From assembly GCA_009746045.1 (NCBI GenBank), contig RPFO01000764.1:192501-256500 (forward strand): DNA of 64,000 bases, in the 5' to 3' direction. A model generated the notes under the pieces. That model saw only the letters and a list, made by a program, of their open reading frames with translations. It was not told the DNA's origin and did not search any database. Source of the DNA: Mesostigma viride (lineage: Eukaryota; Streptophyta; Mesostigmatophyceae; Mesostigmatales; Mesostigmataceae). Shown here piece after piece: positions 20,808-30,055 of this stretch. The position numbers and the translations under genes are program-made. How positions within the stretch are numbered: position 1 is the stretch's first letter; every line of letters starts with the position of its first letter.

Positions 20808-21663
20808 ATGAGCCCATGCCCTGACCTGTGGTGACGGTTATTGCAGCTGCTTGTCGGGGCCTCGGGGGGAAGCGTGATGAACATTGTGATTTTGGCCAAT
20901 TGCCGTGCAGGCTGCTGCCATTTGGGCACCCTACCACATGACATTGTTCAGTTTTCAGGTCGAACTGTAGCTTTGAGGGGCAGGTTGCATATGCATGATA
21001 GCATGTAGTGCACATTGGTAGCCTGCTGCCCTGCATTTCAGGCTTTCAGCCATGTGTAGCCTGTATACGACTATACGTGTCCTTGCTTGATGTAGCTGGA
21101 ATTAATGATGGTGGCCTACCACGAGTAGGAAAGATCCATGTCTTATTTTCAGCATGTCTTATTTTCAGATGGCACAATGTTCTTATCACTTCTATATTTG
21201 GCATGCAGCTTGGCAGTCGGCCAAGCTCTCTTTAAGTACTATATTTGGAAGACAGTTCTCTGCCGCTTCAATGTATAGAGTGCATTCATATCTTGAGTTC
21301 TACAAATTTATTATCCTTTCCAGTGAGTTGTGAATTGATACGTACTGGTATTGATACTGAGTTGCATGTTGTCTCGATTTTGAAGAGAAACTATCAAGTT
21401 AGACCGTTAGAACCTATTCTTGTATTTCTAGGTAGTGATGACAATGCCAAGGTCATGCTATATATGTCATGTATAGCCAAAAGGTATGGCAAAAACACCA
21501 GCAGACCATGCTTGGTTGCTCAGAATGTTGAAAACCCCTCAAAACCATGCCAAAAAAGGGGTTTTCAACGGTTAGCGTACGATTAGCGTATAATACATTA
21601 TACACCGCGTATTATACATTATACACCTGGGGCCGCGTACGACGCGTATCGCGTATGGCCAAT
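20808..21663 (+). other. hAT 3' non-coding region
   Basis: Apart from the right terminal and sub-terminal repeats (about 21575-21668) I see no gene in this AT-rich stretch. Confidence 0.5.
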
Positions 21664-21789
21664 CACTGCGCAGCCATTGGCGGAGCCTCAGACTCCTGAC
21701 CAACGCCAGGTGCAAACAGGGCCGACTCGGCGAACGGGCGGTTCTGTCACACCTGCGGTGCATGACACCGATCCAACAACGGGACGGTG

Positions 21790-22524
21790 ATGCCGTGCGA
21801 GCCGTTCGGACCCAGAGAACGGGGGGATCGAATGACGGTTCTTGTCGGGACGGGACCGACCCGGCGAACGGGCGGCTCGACCGACCTGACCAAGCTCGGT
21901 TCCGAGGTTATTGAGCGCAACCAGAAACGGCCCCAAGTGGAACCGGATGCCCAGCGAGAAGTTAGATGTCGCGCATGTACGAACGATCGAGGTGTCGGCG
22001 GGCAGCGTCTCCGCGGATTCCCAGAGTCCGCGCCGAGAATAAGCTCGAACTTACTCCGAGCGGGTGGCCCGCGTGGAGACGTCCCGCGCCCATCTACCAG
22101 AGAGGCGTGGCCCGATACCAGCGGTGGGCTTTATATCTCCCGCGCAGGGGTCTTTGATCGTATACAGGCGGTGGCTCGACCGGCGCCATGGACGGTGGGC
22201 GCTTACGTCAGCGCGTTTCCCGGCCCACAACGAGTACGCCCCTTACGCGAGTTTCGGGGTGTTCCCGTCTACATTGAACTCCCACCATCGCCGTTCGTGG
22301 CCGTCGACAGCGCGGACTATCATCGACCGCAACCGCTGCACTTTGAGGCAGGAACTCATGCGTATGTGGAGCGAGGCTCCATGCGCGAGCTAGTCTGCTT
22401 CGACTTGCACCCAGGGAGGGCGGCCCCGCGACCCCAGGACTGCCTAGAATCGACGCCAGAGGGTTCTGGTACGCGATACGGCCCCAAGCGGGAGCTGCCA
22501 AAATACATGCATGGTAGATGGTAA
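21790..22524 (+). CDS. Unrecognised Gypsy accessory ORF (first part)
   Basis: This is a 244-residue ORF downstream of the hAT insertion, within the Gypsy internal region. It is arginine- and proline-rich at first. A more protein-like segment follows (GVPVYIELPPSPFVAVDSADYHRPQPLHFEAG) and it ends in a MHGRW stop. I recognise no family. It shares its last 14 bp with the next ORF in another frame, and the two may be one gene split by an indel. The position between pol and the 3' LTR is where env or accessory genes lie, but no signal peptide or membrane segment is seen here. Confidence 0.4.
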   Translation: MPCEPFGPRERGDRMTVLVGTGPTRRTGGSTDLTKLGSEVIERNQKRPQVEPDAQREVRCRACTNDRGVGGQRLRGFPESAPRISSNLLRAGGPRGDVPRPSTREAWPDTSGGLYISRAGVFDRIQAVARPAPWTVGAYVSAFPGPQRVRPLREFRGVPVYIELPPSPFVAVDSADYHRPQPLHFEAGTHAYVERGSMRELVCFDLHPGRAAPRPQDCLESTPEGSGTRYGPKRELPKYMHGRW

Positions 22525-22963
22525 ACCTCGAAAGGTTGACTGTCCCAAGTATGCTCCATGCGAGGGAGAGGCATTCCTCGACTGGGTTGTGCCCAACTTT
22601 GTGAGGGCTCCGGGCTTTCGTTTCAACGCTCTCCAGGTGCGCGTCGTAGTGTCGACCATGGCGGGAGGTTTCTTTGCGGAGCATGGATGTGGGGTTATTG
22701 ATTGGAACGCGGGCACAATCATGTTCACGCACCCGCAATACCTGGCCGCATTCATGTCGTACTGGCCCACCGGGACGTGGGTAGACCTCGCTCAAACGCG
22801 CACCAACGTGAACGAATACCAGCTCGCATACAATGCGGATCACCTCGCTAACCCCGGGAAGATCCTCGAGGAAATTGGTGAGCAGGGTCGCCAGGTACTC
22901 CACGAGTATCGTCAACGGAAGGCGCGGTCGGGAGGGGTGGGCCCCAGCATTGGAGGAATGTGA
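22511..22963 (+). CDS. Unrecognised Gypsy accessory ORF (second part)
   Basis: This is a 150-residue ORF from ATG 22511, overlapping the previous one. It looks like a folded domain: DWVVPNFVRAPGFRFNALQVRVVVSTMAGGFFAEHGCGVIDW, then a helical part (NADHLANPGKILEEIGEQGRQVLHEYRQRK). The family is unknown. The alternation of strands and helices with few low-complexity residues argues that this was real coding sequence, perhaps the C-terminus of the preceding ORF. Confidence 0.45.
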   Translation: MVDGKPRKVDCPKYAPCEGEAFLDWVVPNFVRAPGFRFNALQVRVVVSTMAGGFFAEHGCGVIDWNAGTIMFTHPQYLAAFMSYWPTGTWVDLAQTRTNVNEYQLAYNADHLANPGKILEEIGEQGRQVLHEYRQRKARSGGVGPSIGGM

Positions 22964-23108
22964 GGGTCGCGACCTCCTCATGGATGGATTGCAACGGGAT
23001 GACGACAGCATCTCATCGGCTATCAAGGAATTGTCCTTGTGTGGCAACGCCGGGGAGAATTGGCTTTACTAACCCGCTGGCGAACAGGGGTTGGGACATA
23101 GTATCCCC

Positions 23109-23282
23109 ATGGCCGATTTTGTACTATTGTTCTCTATAGCTGACTGCCCAGCCTGGGCAATTGTCGCTTTTGTGTGTGTGTTGCTTGTTTTGCTTAATTG
23201 CAAGTCCTTTTTTTTTTTCTTGTTTGTTTGTTTGTTTGTGCTAATTGTGTTGTTGCGTGCGCCCCAAGCCTGGACGATATAG
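23109..23282 (+). CDS. Possible small membrane protein next to the 3' LTR
   Basis: ATG 23109 opens a 57-residue frame. It is almost wholly hydrophobic (AWAIVAFVCVLLVLLNC, then a Phe/Leu/Val stretch made by T- and TTTG-runs) and ends 26 bp before the 3' LTR. It could be a membrane segment in the env position, but the hydrophobicity of the second half may simply result from the T-rich microsatellite. Low confidence. Confidence 0.2.
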   Translation: MADFVLLFSIADCPAWAIVAFVCVLLVLLNCKSFFFFLFVCLFVLIVLLRAPQAWTI

Positions 23283-23294
23283 CTATCGTCCCCT

Positions 23295-23308
23295 GGGGAA
23301 GGGAGGAG
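23295..23308 (+). other. Polypurine tract of the Gypsy element
   Basis: GGGGAAGGGAGGAG abuts the TG of the 3' LTR exactly, as required for plus-strand priming. Confidence 0.9.
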
Positions 23309-23991
23309 TGTTACGGCCCAGACCTTTGTATGGGCGTAACAATGCCTAGCTTCAATAAATAAGTCGAAAGTCATTTGTTATTCGTTTGGGACTTTCAATA
23401 GCTCGCTTTCATAGTCCGCCGGACTATAGGACTCAATTCGGGACTTATTTGGGAATTTGTCCTAAGTTCGGGACTTTGTGTGTTTATTTGGTACTTTGTG
23501 TGTTTCGGACCAGTTATTTTGGGCCTAGCCAGAAGTACGAGATCTTCTAGGGGCCGGGCCGGCCCTAGACGTCATACATGTACAGAACCTATTGGGGCTT
23601 GACGGCAGTATCTGGAAGATCGGCGCGCATGTCGGCGCGCCTGCACACCAACTTGCCAGCTTGGTAGCGCAGCTAGGTGAAATTGGTCTGAGGACGATGG
23701 ACTCCCTCTCTTTGGTTTGATGATTAATGAAACGAGTGTTGACGACTCTCTCAGACCAAGGGGCACTAATCCGGATGTCATTTGCCTCATGACATATGCC
23801 GTGTTATATATAGCTAGATTAATTAATCATGCTATATAAGGCCTAGCTGAGGATAAACCGCCGCTCAGTTAGTCAATTTACTGCGATCTTTGCTTGCTAT
23901 CGCGGTACGCGGATGCGCGGCTATGCCGGCTTATTAAACTGCACCTTATACTAGATTAGATCTTTCGCACCGTCCGGCTCGGGATGTAACA
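23309..23991 (+). repeat. 3' LTR of the Gypsy element
   Basis: This 683-bp LTR has TGTTAC and GTAACA ends and is followed by the target duplication ACTGG. It is slightly longer than the 5' LTR because of small TA/CATG expansions. Confidence 0.93.
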
Positions 23992-23996
23992 ACTGG

Positions 23997-25215
23997 TACG
24001 AGAGAATATAGCTTGACATAATGGACTCAATTTTTGTAGGCATGATTTTTAAGTCATAAAAACGTTATACCCCTAGCCATGGAGCGTTTGAAGATGCGTA
24101 GATGGGTCTCGGGGTGCTGGTAGGCGCAGCAAATCATGTTAGCGGCCAGGCGGTGACAGTGCGAGTGCTGCATGTTGCTAGGCGGAAATTTTCGAGATAT
24201 TTGCGCATGGATAAACGTTTGACGTTGTTCCCAACCAGATTTGCTAGAACTGGCAGCCAGGAAAGGCTCGAGGCTACGTCCATGAATCGGGCGTGCTGGC
24301 TCCCGCAGGAAAAGGTAATCCGCTGTTCCGACCTGGTACGTTCTAGCCTCCTAGCGTGTTCCGTTAACCGTATATGGTTGTATTATCGTTTCTAACTAAT
24401 ATCAGGGTTATAATCGAGGGCTTGTGATTGTCATTTTGTTGTTTTGCTGCCTCTACGCATCGGCTTGTCATGGTTGTGGAATACCATCAGGTCAAGCAGA
24501 TTTTGGACCATGTTTGGTCGCTGTTAGCTGAGGCTGCAACGGAAATAGCGTGATAACGCTTGGTATTGGTTAGTAATATGGTAAATGTGATTACCCAGTG
24601 CTTTTCCTGGCTCAAACAGCCCGAGAAAAGTTCTTTTCTGACCAGTTTTAGGCATGGCTTCTTGTTTTGCTGGCCAACGCCCACCTTCTTATTTTGCATC
24701 CATTGCACGTGACAAACATGGAGATACACCCAATACCTGTTTGCATGGAAGCATTACCAACGTGTTCCTTTTGTTTTCTTTATTGCTGCAAAGAACGTGG
24801 AGGTGTTTTGTCATTCATTGGGTGCGTTAGTGATGTAGCTCCTTGCCACCCCTTTGACGCGCGCTTTAGGCCTTGATTAATGAGCCTTTCACCTATTTTT
24901 TAGCATGGTCTTGTGTCTTATATGCTGGCTTATCTCAGGTTCCACGCTGGGCCAGTGGCTGGCCTCGACGACGACGCCCGCCGCCAGCGTGCCATGCAGC
25001 CCCTGTCAGCCCGCAGCCCGGCTGGCCGCGCGAGGACTGAGGCCAACGGCCGCACGACCCACACGCTGGCAGCTGGCACCCAGCTGACAGGGCCTCGTAG
25101 GAGGCAGTATCTGCGCACCCAGAGGCGCAATCCGTATAGTTTGGCACATAGCCAGGTAGCCTAATTGACAGTTAGCTACACCCTTGGCTAGTCATGCGCT
25201 ATATATATATAACAG
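23997..25215. other. Unassigned sequence between the Gypsy and non-LTR elements
   Basis: There is no gene I can support. An 80-residue frame at about 24922-25164 (arginine-rich, ending AHSQVA) follows a pyrimidine-AG that could be a splice acceptor, but nothing identifies it. The stretch ends in a TA microsatellite (about 25199-25212) at the left boundary of the next element. Confidence 0.4.
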
Positions 25216-26006
25216 AGGCTGACATGATGAACCGACGGGGGTTCCTGGATTGAGACACGTTTTTTTCTTCATGCACAGCTGAAAAAACCTGCGCCGAGGT
25301 GCGGCACCGCGGCCTACCGTAGTGATTACTGTCTGCGACACGCCCGGGGCTGGCTGCATCTACCTGTCGGCCAATTGTGACCCGTGGGCTAGGCGAATTT
25401 GAATGCGGCTTTCCCGTTAGTTGTGGCTCCACCGCTCCAGTTTTCTAGGCTGACATGATGAACCGACGGGGGTTCCTGGATTGAGACACGTTTTTTTCTT
25501 CATGCACAGCTGAAAAAACCTGCGCCGAGGTGCGGCACCGCGGCCTACCGTAGTGATTACTGTCTGCGACACGCCCGGGGCTGGCTGCATCTACCTGTCG
25601 GCCAATTGTGACCCGTGGGCTAGGCGAATTTGAATGCGGCTTTCCCGTTAGTTGTGGCTCCACCGCTCCAGTTTTCTAGGCTGACATGATGAACCGACGG
25701 GGGTTCCTGGATTGAGACACGTTTTTTTCTTCATGCACAGCTGAAAAAACCTGCGCCGAGGTGCGGCACCGCGGCCTACCGTAGTGATTACTGTCTGCGA
25801 CACGCCCGGGGCTGGCTGCATCTACCTGTCGGCCAATTGTGACCCGTGGGCTAGGCGAATTTGAATGCGGCTTTCCCGTTAGTTGTGGCTCCACCGCTCC
25901 AGTTTTCTAGGCTGACATGATGAACCGACGGGGGTTCCTGGATTGAGACACGTTTTTTTCTTCATGCACAGCTGAAAAAACCTGCGCCGAGGTGCGGCAC
26001 CGCGGC
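25216..26006 (+). repeat. 231-bp tandem monomers at the 5' end of the non-LTR element
   Basis: Units begin AGGCTGACATGATG at 25216, 25447, 25678 and 25909. The first three are full length and appear identical; the fourth stops after about 98 bp, where the element's own leader begins. This resembles the monomer promoters of rodent L1 elements. The identical short minus-strand ORFs inside each unit are by-products. Confidence 0.92.
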
Positions 26007-26232
26007 CGCCCCGCGTTGGGGGGCTGCCGCCCCCCAAACCCCCCGCTTGGGGGGCACGCCCCCCAAACCCCCCGCGTCCGCATCTCGCTCTCCCCCCGCG
26101 CTTCCGGTTCCGTTGTTTTACGCACCTCCCCATGCCTCCTTCACGACGACGCACCTCCCGGGCGCGGGATGCGCTGCCTAGCGGCGCCCTGCGCCGCGTC
26201 GGTCCTTACGCATCGCGGCGCACCTGCAGGAG
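26007..26232 (+). promoter_or_regulatory. GC-rich leader with G/C hairpins
   Basis: Runs such as GGGGGGCTGCCGCCCCCC and TTGGGGGGCACGCCCCCC (26020-26070) form strong stems just after the last monomer and before the start codon at 26233. They could act in the 5' UTR, but no specific function can be assigned. Confidence 0.4.
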
Positions 26233-27402
26233 ATGGGCGACCTGGACGACGGCGGTCGTGGCGCCCCTGTGCCACTCTCGCTTGTGTGCGAGGTCTGCCA
26301 CAGTGGTGAGGATGCCCCCCGTCTCCTTGTGTGTGATTCGTGCCAATGCGGCTGGCACACGCGCTGCTTGGTCCCGCCCCTCTTCCGGCTGCCTCCCCCG
26401 GGTCCTTGGGCGTGCCCTCATTGCGTGGCCCCGCCTCGGCCGTCCCTAGGCTCCCGACGCGCGGCCGTGTCGACCCCGGGATCCCATTCGGCCCGCGCCC
26501 CCTCCCGCAGCCCCTCGCTGGACCCTCTCCTGGGCCTTGCGGCCCTCGTGGAGGGTTCCACACCGTGCTCCCGCTCTCCCCGCGCCGTCACGTCCGGCCC
26601 CTCCGCGGGGTCCCCTGGCCCTGCCCCGCCTAGCTCTGGGGATCCACCTCCGGCCAGCACGGCGGTGGCCACTGACCTGCGTCCTCCTGTGCTTGAGGGG
26701 TCCCTGGCGGCTCTCCTCCCTGAGGCTGTGGGACACCCTGCGGCGACTCCTGTGGTGGGCCCCTGGTCGGCCGCGCTTGGGTCCCACGACTTCTCCGTTT
26801 GGCCCCCCACCAACATTGCGGGCGTCAGCGCGCTCCGGCACGCCACGTTCTCTTGGCTGTATTGCCCCTTGCTGTTGGACGCTGTCGGCTTGCACGCGGC
26901 GTTTCCTACGCTCCCACGGCCCCCTGAATTTAGTGCCCTTGTGGTTCGTGTCCGGCACATGCTGCAGGCAGCCTCCCCCCCTGTCCTTGCCTCCACGCTT
27001 TGGGGGTTTGTCCTCGAGGACTACCATGCCGGCGGCCGCCTGCCTTGGCACCTGCCCGCGGTGCGCCAAGAATGGCTCCTGAATCTGGACGCTCAAGTGG
27101 CGCAGGCGGTGGTGCTCTTTGCTACAGGGCTTGCCGTGCAGGCCCAGCAGGCCGCCCGTGCGACATATCTCGCTGGGGGGGCCACCGACCACGCCTTGCT
27201 CGATCGCCCTCAGCTGCACACGTTTCTTGCCTCTGCCGGGCCCGGCTCGGCCGGCCTTGTTGCGCAGGCCCACGGGCGCTTGACTACGGCGGTCACCCCA
27301 GCGCAAGCCGCCCGCCTGCGCGTTGACTTCGGGGCTCCTGTCACCGTGCACGCCGGCGACCTGGTTCTGTACGATGCGGGGGGGGGCGTGTTCTTGAGCT
27401 GA
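26233..27402 (+). CDS. Non-LTR polyprotein, N-terminal part with PHD finger
   Basis: From ATG 26233, residues ~19-64 form a C4HC3 PHD finger (CEVC, CDSC, WHTRC, CPHC). A Pro/Ser-rich linker and an alanine-rich helical region (VGLHAAFPTLPRPPEFSALVVRV onwards) follow. The frame stops at 27402 just after a run of nine Gs (27378-27386). One base more or fewer in that run would join it to the RING/RT frame, which is open upstream of its first start-like codon. I therefore treat both as one polyprotein. PHD fingers commonly bind histone H3 tails, so chromatin targeting is a plausible inference. Confidence 0.75.
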   Translation: MGDLDDGGRGAPVPLSLVCEVCHSGEDAPRLLVCDSCQCGWHTRCLVPPLFRLPPPGPWACPHCVAPPRPSLGSRRAAVSTPGSHSARAPSRSPSLDPLLGLAALVEGSTPCSRSPRAVTSGPSAGSPGPAPPSSGDPPPASTAVATDLRPPVLEGSLAALLPEAVGHPAATPVVGPWSAALGSHDFSVWPPTNIAGVSALRHATFSWLYCPLLLDAVGLHAAFPTLPRPPEFSALVVRVRHMLQAASPPVLASTLWGFVLEDYHAGGRLPWHLPAVRQEWLLNLDAQVAQAVVLFATGLAVQAQQAARATYLAGGATDHALLDRPQLHTFLASAGPGSAGLVAQAHGRLTTAVTPAQAARLRVDFGAPVTVHAGDLVLYDAGGGVFLS

Positions 27403-30053
27403 GCGCGGGTGCGGCCGTGCCCGCCATCTTGCACGATGTGCTCGAGCTTGCGGGCATCCCCCATGTCTGGCACCCTGCTGGTCCGCGCCGCCGTCTTCTC
27501 TCCGCCGATGAGATCGCCCGACTGCCGAGCTGGGAGCTGGGGTGGGACGCGGCGCCCGCCCACTACGGGCCGGCCCACTTGGTGGATGTCACTGCCAGCG
27601 GCCCCTCCTGCCCCATCTGCTTGGACCTGCCTCGCCCTGGTGACGGTCTCTGCCGCCTCCCTGCTTGCGGCCACGTCTTCCATCAAGCTTGCATCGCCAC
27701 GAGCTTGCACACGACCTCCGCCACCTGCCCCCTTTGCCGGGCCGCGGTCCTTTCCCCCTTGCCTCCTGGCGTTCTCCCGCTGGGGCCCTCGCCCGTGTCC
27801 GTGCGCCGCCAGTCCCACGCGCCTGCCCCGACACCTGCCTCCCCTGTGCGTGGTCGTGGGTCGCGCGCCGGCTTGGCTGCCTCCTCCAGCGCCCCCCTCC
27901 CGGCCGTGGGGGCCGTCCCCGCGCCGGTCTTGTCCTCGGCTGCCACGAGCCCTGCTGACCGCCCGGCGGCCGGCCCCGCCCTGGGTTCCGCTGCAGCTGT
28001 AGTTCCTCTGGCTGAGGGTGCTCCCGACCCCTCCCCCTCTCGACCCGGGCCGGCCCAACCGGGTGGGCGCACCCCCTCAGATGGCTTCCATTATTGCCAA
28101 GTCGATGGTCCCCTTGGTGACCCGTGTGGCGCGCGCCTGCCCAACCGGAATTCGTTGCTGGTGCACATTCGGGCTTCCCACCCCCACATCACGGAGGCCG
28201 CCATGCGCGCCATGGACTGCTACCGCTGCCCGGCAGCCCATTGCCAGCGGATTTTTTCGATCCACGGGCGGTACCAGCATGAGCGGCAGTGCCGCCGCCA
28301 AACCCCCCAGAACGGCCTGCCCGGCGGCCCGGCGGCCGCACCGGCCTCCCGGTCCGGGGCGGCCCCTCGGTCGGCCCCTGCCCCTCCACCGGCATCGCAG
28401 GGTACGAGCGATCCGGGGGACCTCTCGGCAGGCTGGGCATTCCTGGCCACGCTCCCTTTTGCCGCCTGTGCGCGCAACCCTTGCATGACGCTCCCGGACG
28501 TCCCTCACCGCGCCCGGAGCTTGTTTACGCGCTGCGCCCTGCTTTCCCTGGCCCGGATGCATAGTCACCCTCTCGACGAACTCGGCCACAAGCTGTTTCT
28601 CGTCACCCCCCGGCTCCTCTTAGCGCCGTTGGAGCGGGGCGTGCGTGGCGTACAGGGTGCGGTCATCGCTCGCTGCCGGCGGTTCCTCCTCGGGGATTGG
28701 GAAGGGCTGTGGGCGCTGCAGCCTCCGGCCTCCACCCGGGTGTCGGGGGCCGCCTCCTTTGCCCGGGTGGAAGCTGACGTCATGCGGTTGGTGAAGGTAG
28801 GTGAATTGAGCCGGGCCATGCAAAAGCTTGAACTGACCGCGTTGGCTCCCTCCACTCCCCCGACCCTGCAGGCTTTGCGCGACCTTCACCCCGACGAACC
28901 GGCCTTTGCGGTGCCCGCCCCGGCCACCCCCCCGCCCCCGCCTATTGTCCTGGACCTGGACATCTTCACGGCTGTGCTGAAGGATCTGCCGAACGCCTCC
29001 TCCACCGGCCCCTCAGGCTGGCGCTACGAGCACCTCTCCGTGATGGCGGGCCATGGCGGGGCGACCGCACTCTTTGAGGCTGCCGCCGACTTGGCCGCGG
29101 GGTCCCTGGCCCCCGCGGCGCGCCCTTGGCTGGCTGGGGCACGCCTCATTGCCCTCCTGAAAGACGACGTCCCCCCGCCTGCTGGCCGCGTTCGTCCCAT
29201 TGCTTGCGGCGAGGTCCTACGCAAGCTGGTGAGTAAGGTCATTTGTCGCCAAAAGGCCCCCGAGTTTCGCGCCTACTTCTGCCCCAACCGGAGTGATACT
29301 GAGGAGTCCGTCGCGGCCCAGCTTGGCGTCGCCACCAAAGGGGGCAGCGACATCATCGTGCACACAGTTCAGGCCTACCTCGAGACGCATCCGACCCATG
29401 TGGCGCTGAAGGTGGATTGCCACAATGCGTTCAATGCTGTCACCAAGGCTAGCATCTTTGAGGCCGTCGGCGAGGCGTTCCCTGACCTTCTTGCGTGGAC
29501 AGCAGCCTGCTACGGCGAACCCACTCAACTCTCCTTCCTCATGGAGGATGGGACGTTCGCCGACATCGCTTCCCGCACGGGAACCCAGCAAGGTGACCCC
29601 CTCGGCCCCTTTTACCTGTCTGCCCCGCTGCACAAGGCTCTCCAAGGTGTCCACGCTGCGCACCCGGATGTCGTGCTCCTCGCCTACATGGACGATATCC
29701 ATGCCCTTGGCCCGGCCGACGCTGTGGTTGCCGCCCTGGCTGCCCTTGAAGTGGCCATGGCGGCCATCAACCTTCGGCTCACCCTCCCCAAGTGTGCAGT
29801 CTTTTCGCCCCAGGGGGACTGCTCTGGCTTCCCCGCGGCTATCCCGGGGGCATTGGCGCGGGCGCGTGGTTTCTCGTGCCTGGGCGTCCCTGTGGGTGAC
29901 CCTGACTACGTCGAAGAGGAGCTCCGGGCCACCGTGGAACAGCGCACCCATGTCCTTGAGACTTGGGCGCGCCTCAAGGACCCCCAGACCAAAGGGCTCC
30001 TCCTGTGGTTTTGCGCCCACCCGCGGGTGGTTCACTGGCTCCGTGGCGCTCCC
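27387..30053 (+). CDS. Non-LTR polyprotein, RING finger, C2H2 region and reverse transcriptase
   Basis: The frame is open from the poly-G run. A RING-H2 finger (CPIC, ACGHVFHQAC, CPLC) lies at about 27609-27740. A long Pro/Ala linker follows, then C2H2-like zinc fingers (28089-28300). The RT spans about 28960-29900, with SSTGPSGWRYEH, RVRPIACGEVLRKL, KVDCHNAFNAV, TGTQQGDPLGP and the catalytic AYMDD at ~29682. The frame is lost at a six-C run (30051-30056), and the natural continuation lies in the next frame. The RT would prime on nicked target DNA. RING fingers are usually E3 ligases, an unusual domain to find fused to an RT. Confidence 0.85.
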
Positions 30054-30055
30054 CC

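Larger units (their letters stand above)
18134..21676 (+). mobile_element. hAT DNA transposon with 8-bp target duplication
   Basis: The element spans 18142-21668, starting CAGTGATTGGCCATACGC and ending with its inverted counterpart. The target duplication CGCAGCCA lies at 18134-18141 and 21669-21676. Sub-terminal GCGTATTTTTGC-type repeats (18235-18285) and TATACATTATAC repeats at the other end resemble transposase-binding arrays of hAT elements. It is inserted in the Gypsy element and is therefore younger than that insertion. Confidence 0.93.
9494..23996 (+). mobile_element. Complete Gypsy LTR retrotransposon with nested hAT
   Basis: LTRs at 9499-10168 and 23309-23991 both begin TGTTAC and end GTAACA. 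The outer flanks carry the 5-bp target duplication ACTGG (9494-9498 and 23992-23996). A PBS candidate follows the 5' LTR and a purine tract precedes the 3' LTR. The internal region holds a viroplasmin-like ORF, gag, pol and unknown 3' ORFs, and a 3.5-kb hAT inserted after pol. The element without the hAT is about 11 kb. Several single-base frameshifts make the present copy doubtful as an autonomous one. Confidence 0.92.

Noticed and set aside
25199-25894. Three identical minus-strand ORFs of 72-77 residues
   Set aside because: They arise once per 231-bp monomer in antisense and have no protein features.
26446-27351. Long minus-strand ORFs (190-300 residues) opposite the LINE polyprotein
   Set aside because: They are high-GC shadow frames with Arg/Gly-rich low-complexity products; the plus strand carries recognisable domains.
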